DNA from: VAZQ01 sp963821505
Lineage (GTDB): Bacteria > Pseudomonadota > Alphaproteobacteria > Rhizobiales > Xanthobacteraceae
DNA length: 64,000 nt
Assembly (NCBI GenBank): GCA_963821505.1
Contig: CAWGEH010000029.1
Span: forward strand, 62,001 to 126,000
Direction of reading: 5' to 3'
The notes under the pieces were generated by a model that worked only from the letters and a program-made list of their open reading frames with translations, was not told the DNA's origin and did not search any database. Within the stretch, counting starts at the first letter, position 1. Each line of letters begins with the position of its first letter. The position numbers were made by a program, and so were the translations under genes. Shown one piece after another: positions 43,139-51,283 of this stretch.

Positions 43139-44236
43139 ATGCCGATCCTGCAAGCCTTTGGACCGTCCGCCGAACGTGCGCCGCAGCCGCCGGTGTCCGG
43201 CGCCTCCGCCGCGGCGCGCCGCTACGGCGTGTTGCCCGTGCCCTCGCTCGAGTGGAACGCCCAGGTCGAGCGCGAGACCGCGCATCTCTACGCGCGCGTG
43301 AGCGCCGTCATTCCCGCGATCGAGTGGCCGTTCTTCGCGCCCTACGTCAAGGCGATCAACGCGCTCAAGGCGCAGCGCAACGCCGTCATCCTGGCGCACA
43401 ACTATCAGACGCCGGAAATCTACAACTGCGTCGCCGATTTCGTCGGCGATTCGCTCCAGCTCGCGCGCGAGGCGAGCAAGGTCGACGCCGACATCATCGT
43501 GCAATGCGGCGTGCATTTCATGGCCGAGACCTCGAAAATCCTCAATCCGGACAAGACCGTGCTGATCCCGGACCTCAAGGCCGGCTGCTCGCTCGCCGCC
43601 TCGATCACCGGCGAGGACGTGCGGCTCTTGCGCGCGAAATTCCCGGGCGTGCCGGTCGTCGCCTATGTCAACACGTCGGCCGAGGTGAAGGCCGAGGTCG
43701 ACATCTGCTGCACCTCGTCGAACGCCATCGAGGTGGTGGAGAGCCTCGGCGCCGACACCGTGATCTTCCTGCCCGACCAATATCTCGCGAAATACGTGGC
43801 CGCGCACACCAAGGTGAAGATCATTTCCTGGCAGGGCGCCTGCGAGGTGCACGAGCGCTTCACCGCCGACGAGCTGCGCCGCTACCGCGAGGGCGACCCT
43901 GCACTGCAGATCATCGCCCATCCGGAGTGCCCGCCCGACGTGCTCGCGGAGGCCGACTATACCGGCTCGACCGCCGGCATGATCGACTGGCTGCGCAACA
44001 ACCGCCCGCGCCGCGTGGTCATGGTGACGGAGTGCTCGATGGCCGACAACGTGCAGGTCGAGCTGCCCGACGTCGAGTTCGTGCGCCCGTGCAATCTCTG
44101 TCCGCACATGAAGCGGATCACGCTGCCGAAGATTCTCGACAGCCTGGCCTACCTCAAGGAAGAGGTGGTGATCGATCCCGCCATCGCCGCGCGGGCGCGG
44201 CGCTCGGTCGAGCGCATGGTCAATCTCAAGCGCTAA
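43139..44236 (+). CDS. nadA: quinolinate synthase
   Basis: Condenses iminoaspartate with dihydroxyacetone phosphate to quinolinate in de novo NAD synthesis; a [4Fe-4S] enzyme. The 365-aa protein has VILAHNYQTPEIYNCVADFV, IIVQCGVHFMAETSKILNPD (first cluster Cys), VAYVNTSAEVKAEVDICCTS, IAHPECPPDVL (Cys), YTGSTAGM and the terminal RPCNLCPHMKRITL (third Cys). GCGGAGG lies 6 bases upstream. The 19-bp palindrome in front suggests repression by NAD status. nadC follows after 262 bp of repeat DNA; nadB, usually between or beside them, is not here. Confidence 0.96.
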   Translation: MPILQAFGPSAERAPQPPVSGASAAARRYGVLPVPSLEWNAQVERETAHLYARVSAVIPAIEWPFFAPYVKAINALKAQRNAVILAHNYQTPEIYNCVADFVGDSLQLAREASKVDADIIVQCGVHFMAETSKILNPDKTVLIPDLKAGCSLAASITGEDVRLLRAKFPGVPVVAYVNTSAEVKAEVDICCTSSNAIEVVESLGADTVIFLPDQYLAKYVAAHTKVKIISWQGACEVHERFTADELRRYREGDPALQIIAHPECPPDVLAEADYTGSTAGMIDWLRNNRPRRVVMVTECSMADNVQVELPDVEFVRPCNLCPHMKRITLPKILDSLAYLKEEVVIDPAIAARARRSVERMVNLKR

Positions 44237-44289
44237 TCAGCGACGGCTTACAGCAATCAAGATGTCGCTATAGTACGGGCGAACGTGCC

Positions 44290-44445
44290 GCGGGCTGCGA
44301 CCTCCCCCTGAAAGGGGAAGTCGACCGCCCTGCGACGCGAAGCGCAGCAAGGCGGTCGGGTGGGGGTCAATCGCAATTTGACCGGCGGTCGCAACCCCAC
44401 CCCGACCCTCCCCTTTTCAGGGGAAGGGAGAACACCGAGAGTGCG
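44290..44445. repeat. large imperfect inverted repeat between nadA and nadC
   Basis: CCTCCCCCTGAAAGGGGAAG and GACCGCCCTGC on the left are mirrored by GCAAGGCGGTCGGGTGGGG and CCCTCCCCTTTTCAGGGGAA on the right, with GGTGGGGGT/ACCCCACC pairing inside. It occupies the place where nadB would be expected. Confidence 0.8.
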
Positions 44446-44498
44446 GCACCAGCAGTGAACCAGTCGCGGCCGACAATCCTAACGAGCGGCGTTTCGCC

Positions 44499-45371
44499 AT
44501 GACCACCTCCCTCCTCTGCCCGGATGCATTCCTGTCGCCGCTCGAGATCGATGCCGCGGTCGCGCGCGCGCTGGCCGAGGACCTCGGCCGCGCCGGCGAC
44601 GTCACCTCGATTGCAACCATCCCGGAGGATACCCCCGCGCGCGCGATCGTGGTCGTGCGCGAGGCCGGCGTGATCTCCGGCCTGCCGCTGGTCGCCGCCG
44701 CGTTTCGAAAGCTCGCACCGGAGATCGCGATCGCCGCGCATGCGCGCGACGGCGCGAGCGTCGCGGCCAAGACCGCGCTCATGACGGTCGAGGGCCCCGC
44801 GCGCGCCGTGCTGGCGGCCGAACGCGTGGCGCTCAACCTGCTGGGCCGTCTCTCCGGGGTGGCAACGGCCACGCACGAGTTCGTCCGCCGCGTCGCGGGC
44901 ACGCGCACGCGCATCTGCTGCACGCGCAAGACGACGCCGGGGCTGCGCGCGCTGGAGAAATACGCCGTGCGCTGCGGCGGCGGCTTCAACCACCGCTTCG
45001 GGCTCGACGATGCCATGCTGATCAAGGACAATCACATCGCGGTTGCGGGCGGCATTCGTGCCGTGCTCGAGCGCGCGCGGGCAGCCGCCGGCCATCTCGT
45101 CAAGATCGAGATCGAGGTCGACACCCTCGATCAGCTGCGCGAGGTCCTCGACGTCGGGCGCGCGGATGCGGTGCTGCTCGACAACATGGATGTTGCCACG
45201 CTGCGCAAGGCGGTGGAAATGGTGGCCGGCCGATTTCCGCTCGAGGCCTCGGGCGGCATCACGCTGGACACCATCGCCGAGATCGCGAAGACCGGGGTCG
45301 ACTACGCCTCGTCGGGTTGGATCACCCACTCGGCGCCCAATCTCGACGTCGCGCTCGATATCGAGATGTGA
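44499..45371 (+). CDS. nadC: nicotinate-nucleotide diphosphorylase (carboxylating)
   Basis: Converts quinolinate and PRPP to nicotinate mononucleotide. The 290-aa protein shows LAEDLGRAGDVTS, LNLLGRLSGVAT, the substrate-binding CCTRKTTPGLRALEKYAVRC, GGGFNHRFGLDDAMLIKDNH, KIEIEVDTLDQ, VLLDNM and EASGGITLDTI, all diagnostic. It starts after the repeat region, so its expression may depend on read-through from nadA or on its own promoter. Downstream DNA is another repeat. Confidence 0.96.
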   Translation: MTTSLLCPDAFLSPLEIDAAVARALAEDLGRAGDVTSIATIPEDTPARAIVVVREAGVISGLPLVAAAFRKLAPEIAIAAHARDGASVAAKTALMTVEGPARAVLAAERVALNLLGRLSGVATATHEFVRRVAGTRTRICCTRKTTPGLRALEKYAVRCGGGFNHRFGLDDAMLIKDNHIAVAGGIRAVLERARAAAGHLVKIEIEVDTLDQLREVLDVGRADAVLLDNMDVATLRKAVEMVAGRFPLEASGGITLDTIAEIAKTGVDYASSGWITHSAPNLDVALDIEM

Positions 45372-45404
45372 GGACGGCGTCTTTTCCCATCCTACGCGAC
45401 GCTT

Positions 45405-45540
45405 CTTCTTCCTCATGCAGAGGAGCCGCGCGCAGCGCGGCGTCTCGAAGCATGAGGGCACGAAAGCCGACCGTGGCCGCCCATCCTTCGAGACGACCCT
45501 TGAGGCCTCCTCAGGACGAGGCGGTCTTCCGTCTCGGGAT
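45405..45540. repeat. intergenic repeat of the CATCCTTCGAGACG type
   Basis: CCTCATGC (45415) pairs with GCATGAGG (45449) around GGCGTCTCGAAG; then CATCCTTCGAGACGACCCTTGAGG and CCTCAGGACGAGG. This motif family is familiar between genes of Bradyrhizobium and relatives. No gene is visible between 45372 and 45648. Confidence 0.6.
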
Positions 45541-45648
45541 GAGGGCGGCGAAACTGGTGTAGCGGTCGAGATGTTGGGGTTACGCGCGGAATGATGCCAC
45601 GGCACCGGTCGCAGGCATGCGGGCCGCCGCGAACCCAACCTGCAACTT

Positions 45649-47643
45649 CTACAATTTCTTCGCGGCTTCGACGAGCTTCTTGGCGGCTTCCTCGGTCGAT
45701 TCCGGGTCGCCCCATTCCGGGGCTTCTTCGCCGTCGCCCCACTTGCGCGGCCGGTAGAAGGTATGGACGCCGAGCCTTTGCAGCTTGGTCATTTCCCGCA
45801 CCCAGCCCGGGCGCACCCAGTAGGCATGGTAGTGCGTGGCCTTGCCGACCTCGGGCAGCCACAGCTTGCCGTCGAGCATTTCCGCCGCGATGGTCTGCGC
45901 CCGCTCCCACATGTCGGGCTCGCGCACGATGTCGGGAATGCCGTCGCAGGCGAAGGTGAACTGGCAGGCGAGATGGCGGTGGGCGTTCTGGTAGACCACG
46001 CCGCAGACCGTGGTCGGATATTTGCCGGAGAAGACGCGGTTGAGCACCACCTGGGCCACCGCCATCTGGCCGCGCACATGTTCGCCGCGCGCTTCGAAAT
46101 AGATCGCCTCCGCCAGGCATTTCTCCGATTTCGGGCGGCTCGTTTCGTCGAGGCCGAGGCGCTCGGCCGGAGTCATCGGCTGCTTGTCCGCGCCGGTGAC
46201 CTGGCCCTTGGGCGCGACCGTCTGTCCGCCGCTGACGCCGTCCTTCATCACTACGCCCGGGCCCGGGGGCAACGGCGGCAGGTCCGCGCGCTCCACCGGC
46301 ACGTCGACGCCCACGCCCTCGCCGGGCGGCCAAGCCTGCGGCGGCAGCGCGGCGAGCTTGACGTTCGCGCTGTTGGCCGCGGCGATATCCCCTGGTTCGA
46401 GCTTCGGCTCCTCGCCCGGCGCCCACGGCTCGATCGCGCCGAACCTTTGCCCCATGGGATCGATGCTGAAATAGAGCCGTGCCGCGCGCAGCGACGGATT
46501 CGCGTCGGCCTGCTCAATGCCTGGGCCGGTCACCGGATTGGCCGCGGCTTGCGGTGCGTCGTCTGCGCTCGCGGGAGCCTCGTCCTCGCCTTCGCGCGGC
46601 GGGGCGAGCACGGGATGCGCGGACTTCACGTCCGGACGGCTCGCAGCGACGTCGACGGCGCGATAATCGCCGGCGCTCGCGAGCACGTATCGGCCCGCGC
46701 TCTCGCTCGGCTGCGGCGGCGCCGGCGACGCGGCGGCAGCAACGGCGGGCGGCTGCGCGGCCGCGAGCGGTTGCACCGGCGGCAGAGCGGCGGCGACGGC
46801 GGGCGGCGGCGCGGCGGCTGCGACGTCGGGCGGCTGCGCGGCCGCCTCGACGGCTGGCGGTTGCGCGGTCGTTTGCGCTTGTGCGGGCGGCGTGGCGGCA
46901 GCGGCGGCGGGCGCTGGCGCGACTGCGAGCGGTTGCACGGGCGGCGCGGCGGCGGCGACGGCAGGCGCCTGCTCGGCCGCCTCGACGGCGCGCGGTTGCG
47001 CGGCCGTTTGGGCTTGCACGGGCGGCGTGGCCGCCTCGACGGCGGGCGGCGGCGCGGCCGCCTGCGCGACCTCGGTGGGCGGAGCGGCCGCGGCGGGTTC
47101 GCCGGATTGCTGCTGCTGCGCGATCGACGGGCGTGGCAGCTGCTGCTCGTCCACGTGCGCAACGGCGACGGCCGGTTTCACCTGGAGCCGGTCGCCCTTG
47201 CGCGCGACGCGGCGGTCGCCGTCACGAGCGACGCCGTAATCGCCCTTGCGGGTGCGGTCGATCACCGGACCGGCATAAGCCTGCGGGCGGAAGGCGTCTT
47301 CGCCGAGAAAGCGGTCGCGGACCGCGCCGCCGATGTTCATGCTGCCGGGGTCGAGGCTGGCGAGGGTATAGCCGGGCGCCGGCGGGATCGACGCGCCGAC
47401 CGGCTGCGGAATGGCGAACTTCGCGTCGTGGATGGTGCCGAAGGTCGAAGCAAAGGCGGTCTTGCGCGTGCGGTCGACAAGCGGCTGACGCGCCATCAGC
47501 GCGGCGAGGTCCTGGTGTGCGACCTCGCTCGGCAGCAGCAGCAACATCAGGACGCCGAGCCCAAACGGAACTCGTAGGCCACCCCACGGCCTATTGCGCG
47601 ATGCAACCATCAACTGGCTTGCCCCAACCCCACGAACGCGCAT
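45649..47643 (-). CDS. SleB-type cell wall hydrolase with long Ala/Pro linker
   Basis: A 664-aa envelope protein. A membrane/signal segment near residues 22-45 (GGLRVPFGLGVLMLLLLPSE) precedes an alanine/proline-rich stretch (about 170-330) made of shuffled APPVQAQ/AVEAA units. The catalytic Hydrolase_2 (SleB) domain lies at about 515-620: CLAEAIYFEARGEHVRGQMA with the catalytic Glu, VAQVVLNRVFSGKYPTTVCG, CQFTFACDG, ATHYHAYWVRPGWV. It cleaves peptidoglycan, probably as a lytic transglycosylase-like enzyme in cell-wall remodelling. An ATG 11 codons downstream is an alternative start. Confidence 0.85.
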   Translation of the reverse strand: MRVRGVGASQLMVASRNRPWGGLRVPFGLGVLMLLLLPSEVAHQDLAALMARQPLVDRTRKTAFASTFGTIHDAKFAIPQPVGASIPPAPGYTLASLDPGSMNIGGAVRDRFLGEDAFRPQAYAGPVIDRTRKGDYGVARDGDRRVARKGDRLQVKPAVAVAHVDEQQLPRPSIAQQQQSGEPAAAAPPTEVAQAAAPPPAVEAATPPVQAQTAAQPRAVEAAEQAPAVAAAAPPVQPLAVAPAPAAAAATPPAQAQTTAQPPAVEAAAQPPDVAAAAPPPAVAAALPPVQPLAAAQPPAVAAAASPAPPQPSESAGRYVLASAGDYRAVDVAASRPDVKSAHPVLAPPREGEDEAPASADDAPQAAANPVTGPGIEQADANPSLRAARLYFSIDPMGQRFGAIEPWAPGEEPKLEPGDIAAANSANVKLAALPPQAWPPGEGVGVDVPVERADLPPLPPGPGVVMKDGVSGGQTVAPKGQVTGADKQPMTPAERLGLDETSRPKSEKCLAEAIYFEARGEHVRGQMAVAQVVLNRVFSGKYPTTVCGVVYQNAHRHLACQFTFACDGIPDIVREPDMWERAQTIAAEMLDGKLWLPEVGKATHYHAYWVRPGWVREMTKLQRLGVHTFYRPRKWGDGEEAPEWGDPESTEEAAKKLVEAAKKL

Positions 47644-47702
47644 GGTCCCGCCGGCAAAAGGCGAGGTGATGGCACAAATGCGACAGATTTTCCTTATTGC
47701 CG

Positions 47703-47727
47703 GATTAACGTTGCAGGGACGTTAATC
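47703..47727. promoter_or_regulatory. inverted repeat upstream of the SleB gene
   Basis: GATTAACGT-TGCAGGG-ACGTTAATC: 9-bp perfect arms, AT-rich, 60 bp before the SleB gene start on the minus strand. It could be an operator or a weak hairpin; no regulator is known. Confidence 0.35.
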
Positions 47728-47900
47728 GGCCCGCGCATCGCCACAAAGTTGCCGCAGGCGGCCGTGCGCGGACACAGCGCACGCCGTCATGGCCGGGCCC
47801 GATCGGGCCCGATCCGGCGCTCCATCCCCTTCGACGACGCGTCTTCGGTGGTGCCCGGGTCAAGCCCGGGCAGGGCGAGAGCAGGACCGCAAGGCCCGCG

Positions 47901-48878
47901 TCACATCTTCATGCCCTTTTCGGCGAAATATTTCACCGCGCCGGGGTGCCACGGGATCGGCGAGTTCTTCGCCGCCTGATTTTCCAGCGCGATGCTCTTG
48001 GCCTCGGCGTGCACGGCGACGAGCTCGTCACGCTTCTCGATGAAGGTCTTGACGATGTCGTAGGCCACCTGGTCGGCCATCTTGGCGTTGGCGACCAGGA
48101 TGTTCTGCACCACCGCGATGGCGTTGTCCTTGTCCTGGCCGGGATAGGTCTTCGCCGGGATCACGCCGGTGGTGTAGAGATTGTTGTGCTTGGCATTCAT
48201 CTTGTCGACCATGTCGGCGTGGTCGATCATCTTGATCTTCACGTTCGGCGTGGCGCCGAGGTCGGTGACAGCGGCGGTCGGCAGGCCGCCCACCCAGAAG
48301 AAGGCGTCGATCTTGCGGTCCTTCAGTGCGTTGACGGATTCGGCGACGCCCAGCCGCTCGCGCTTCATGTCCTTGTCCTTGTCGAGGCCGGCGGCCTCGA
48401 TCAGCCGGAACGCCATCACCTCGGTCGCGCTGCCGGGAGAGCCGGTGGAGACGCGCTTGCCCTTGAGATCGGCCATTTTCTCGATGCCGGTGCCGTCCAT
48501 GGTCACCACGTGCATGCGGTTGGGATAGAGCACCATCAGCGTGCGCACCTCGACCGGGTTGCCCTTGAACTTGTCCTCGCCCTTGAGCGCGTCGAGCGCG
48601 GCGTCGACCATCACCAGCGCGACCTCGCTCTGCTGCGACCCGATCAATTTGAGATTGTCGACGGAGCCGCCGGTGACGCGCGCGGTCGCCTGCACGCCGG
48701 GGACGTATTTCGACAGCACGTTCGCCATGCCGCCGCCGAGCGGATAGTAGACCCCGCCGGTGCCGCCGGTCGCGATGGCGATATTGAGTCCTTGGTTGGT
48801 CCCCTGCCCGAAGGCCGCGCCGGCAAGCGCCGCCGCGCCGACCGCGAGCGCTGCGATCACAAATCCTGTGCGTTTCAT
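47901..48878 (-). CDS. TAXI-family TRAP transporter substrate-binding protein
   Basis: A periplasmic binding protein (325 aa) of a TRAP-associated extracytoplasmic immunogenic family. Signal peptide MKRTGFVIAALAVGAAALAG; then NIAIATGGTGGVYYPLGGGM, TGGSVDNLKLIGSQQSEVAL, KGKRVSTGSPGSATEVMAFR, KIDAFFWVGGLPTAAVTDLG and VIPAKTYPGQDKDN, all TAXI hallmarks. The substrate is an organic acid or amino acid (unspecified). Fourteen bases separate its start from the stop of the permease gene, so it is the second gene of the operon. Confidence 0.94.
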   Translation of the reverse strand: MKRTGFVIAALAVGAAALAGAAFGQGTNQGLNIAIATGGTGGVYYPLGGGMANVLSKYVPGVQATARVTGGSVDNLKLIGSQQSEVALVMVDAALDALKGEDKFKGNPVEVRTLMVLYPNRMHVVTMDGTGIEKMADLKGKRVSTGSPGSATEVMAFRLIEAAGLDKDKDMKRERLGVAESVNALKDRKIDAFFWVGGLPTAAVTDLGATPNVKIKMIDHADMVDKMNAKHNNLYTTGVIPAKTYPGQDKDNAIAVVQNILVANAKMADQVAYDIVKTFIEKRDELVAVHAEAKSIALENQAAKNSPIPWHPGAVKYFAEKGMKM

Positions 48879-48892
48879 GATGGCATCTCTCC

Positions 48893-50950
48893 CTATTGCG
48901 GCCCGGTCGCCTGTGCCTGCGGCGTGGCGGGCTGCATGTGCTGTTTTAGCAGGACCGCGAGACCGATCGCCAAGCCAAATGTCGCGGTGTAGCTGATGTC
49001 ATGGCCGATCGCGGCCTCCATCAAGGCCTCGAGCAGGCTCGGAAACACCAGGAACAGGCCCGCCAGCGCCAGCAGCAAGCGCTCCGCCATGGTCGCCTTG
49101 CGCAATGCCCAGCCCTGCGCCGCCGCCGCCAGCGCCGCCAGCCCGAGCGCCGCCTTGCCCGTGATCAAGACGATGTCGATCCAGGAGCCGTCCTTGGGGA
49201 TCTTGAGCAGCAGGCCGATGCCCTGCGGATCGAGCACGAACACGAACGGCACCAGGAAGGCCGGCAGCGTGTATTTCCAGGCCTGCAGCGTGGTCTTGTA
49301 GGGATCGCCGCCGGTGATGGCGGCGGCCGCGAACGGCGAGAGCGCCGTCGGCGGCGATACCTCCGACAACACCGCGTAGTAGAAGATGAACATGTGGGCG
49401 GCGAAGTCGGGCACCCCGAGCTTGATCATCGCGGGCGCGGCGATGACCGCGCAGATGATGTAGGAGGCGGTCACCGGCACCGCCAAGCCCACGATCCAGA
49501 CGATCAGCGCGGTATAGAGCGTGGTCAGCAGCAGATTGCCGCCGGCGTAGTCGATCACGATCGAGGAGAACCTGAGGCCGAGCCCGGTCAAGGTCACGAC
49601 GCCGACGATGATGCCGGCGGTCGCGCAGGTGGTCGCGGCGGTGAGCACGCTGGTCGAGCCGTCGGACAGCGCGCGCACCAGCTTCTTCGGCGTGATCGCG
49701 GTTTCGCGGGTGAGGAAGCTCAGCCCGTAGGTCAGCACCGTCGACCAGAACACCGACAGCGTCGGCGAGTAGCCCCACAGCATGAAGATGACGATGGAGA
49801 TGAGCGAGACGAAGTGGAAGCCGTAGCGCCGCGTCATCTGCCACAGCGTCAATTCCTGCTCGATGTCCACGGTGTGCGCGCCGAAGCGCTTGGCGTCGAG
49901 CTCCACCATGAAGAGCAGCGACAGATAGTAGAGACAGGTCGGGATGGTGGCCATCCAGATCACGTCGAGGTAGCTGATCTTGAGGAACTCGGCGATCAGG
50001 AAGGCGGCGGCGCCCAGCACCGGCGGGGAGATGATGGCGCCCAGCCCGCCGGCGGCGAGCAGGCCGCCGGCCGCGTTCTTCTCGAAGCCGGCGCGCTGCA
50101 TCAGCGGATAGGCGACGGCGCCGATCGTCACGGTGGTGGCGACGCCGGAACCGGACGGGCCGCCGAGCAGGAACGACGACAGCACCACCGTGCGGCCGGC
50201 GCTGTTGGCCTTGTTGCCCATCAGCGCCATGGAAAAGTCGATGAAGAACTTGCCCGCGCCGGAATGCTGCAGGAACGCGCCGTAGATCGTGAACAGGATG
50301 ATCAGCGAGGACGACACGTCGACGGGAATGCCGAAAATGCCCTCGAGCGTGATGAAGAGATGGCCGACGAGCTGCGAGATGTCGTAGCCGCGGTGCGTCC
50401 ACGGCGGCGGCAGGTAGGGCCCGAAATAGGCGTAGGCCATGAACGCCAGCGCCACGAGCGGAACGATCCAGCCGGTGGTCCGCCGCGTCGCCTCGAGCAG
50501 GATGACGATGAAGACGACCCCGAGCACGACGTCGAGGTGGGTCGGCATGGTCGCGCGATCGGTGAATTCCTCGCCGCCTTCGATGGCGTAGACGAGGATC
50601 GCGGCGCCCATGACGCCGGCGGCGACGTCCCACCAGCGGATGCGATTGCGGAATTGCGCCGACAGGGGGAACAACAGGAAGCTCAGCATCAACACGAAAG
50701 CGACGTGGGCATAGCGCAGCGGCTGGGTGGTGATGATGGGAAAGTCGGTGAACGGCCAGGCGCCGGCGATCGCGGCGTAGAGGTGGAACAGCGACATCGC
50801 CACCGCGATGGAGGTGACCAGCCGGCCGGCCCAGCCGAACAGGCGGTTGACGACGCCCTCCTCGGCCTCGACATAGGCCTCCGCCTGCTCCAGTCGCTCC
50901 GGCGAAATGGCCGCAGCCGCCGGCTCAGCCCCTAGCGTGTCGTCGGACAT
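48893..50950 (-). CDS. TRAP transporter fused permease (4TM/12TM)
   Basis: A 685-aa sodium-driven secondary transporter combining the small and large TRAP membrane subunits, the usual partner of TAXI proteins. After a soluble acidic head (ISPERLEQAEAYVEAEEGVV) come about 18 hydrophobic segments. Conserved sites are SSSLIILFTIYGAFLQHSGA, GGPSGSGVATTVTIGAVAYP, NAAGGLLAAGGLGAIISPPV and LSEVSPPTALSPFAAAAI. The ATG at 50950 is chosen because the upstream in-frame sequence lies in a foldback repeat. Transcribed before the binding-protein gene. Confidence 0.93.
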   Translation of the reverse strand: MSDDTLGAEPAAAAISPERLEQAEAYVEAEEGVVNRLFGWAGRLVTSIAVAMSLFHLYAAIAGAWPFTDFPIITTQPLRYAHVAFVLMLSFLLFPLSAQFRNRIRWWDVAAGVMGAAILVYAIEGGEEFTDRATMPTHLDVVLGVVFIVILLEATRRTTGWIVPLVALAFMAYAYFGPYLPPPWTHRGYDISQLVGHLFITLEGIFGIPVDVSSSLIILFTIYGAFLQHSGAGKFFIDFSMALMGNKANSAGRTVVLSSFLLGGPSGSGVATTVTIGAVAYPLMQRAGFEKNAAGGLLAAGGLGAIISPPVLGAAAFLIAEFLKISYLDVIWMATIPTCLYYLSLLFMVELDAKRFGAHTVDIEQELTLWQMTRRYGFHFVSLISIVIFMLWGYSPTLSVFWSTVLTYGLSFLTRETAITPKKLVRALSDGSTSVLTAATTCATAGIIVGVVTLTGLGLRFSSIVIDYAGGNLLLTTLYTALIVWIVGLAVPVTASYIICAVIAAPAMIKLGVPDFAAHMFIFYYAVLSEVSPPTALSPFAAAAITGGDPYKTTLQAWKYTLPAFLVPFVFVLDPQGIGLLLKIPKDGSWIDIVLITGKAALGLAALAAAAQGWALRKATMAERLLLALAGLFLVFPSLLEALMEAAIGHDISYTATFGLAIGLAVLLKQHMQPATPQAQATGPQ

Positions 50951-50981
50951 GTCGCTGCCTGCCCGTCTCGCGCCGCCGCTC

Positions 50982-51169
50982 TCGTGTCCCGGGCGAGTGC
51001 AGCGAGCGCGCTTGCGCGAGCGGAACGAGACCCGGGACCCAGCAAAAAATCGCGCAGCGGAGTTCATTCGCTGCGTCCGTTCCTACCGTGGCTCTGGGTC
51101 CCGGCTCGCGCTCGCGCGCAAGCACGATCGTCCAACTCCTGCCGGGGCGCTCACTCGGCCGGGACACGA
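50982..51169. repeat. 188-bp nested foldback upstream of the TRAP operon
   Basis: Outer arms 50982-50999 and 51152-51169 match in 17 of 18 bases (TCGTGTCCCGGGCGAGTG and complement). Inner arms 51032-51042 and 51094-51104 are a perfect 11 bp (CCGGGACCCAG/CTGGGTCCCGG). GCGCGCTTGCGCGAGC and CTCGCGCGCAAGC add a middle layer. It lies in the leader of the TRAP operon. Confidence 0.8.
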
Positions 51170-51283
51170 AAGCTGCACATTAAGGCCTGCTCCCGACCCG
51201 AAAAGCCAGACCTTTTCAGTGCTGGATGCCTGCGCCGGCGAGCGTGTCGAGCCAAAGTATGAGGCCCGCTCCGCGATCCAAGC

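Noticed and set aside
45763..47577. 604-codon plus-strand frame opposite the SleB gene
   Set aside because: Repetitive RRR/GG composition mirrors the Ala/Pro linker of the real gene; no start context.
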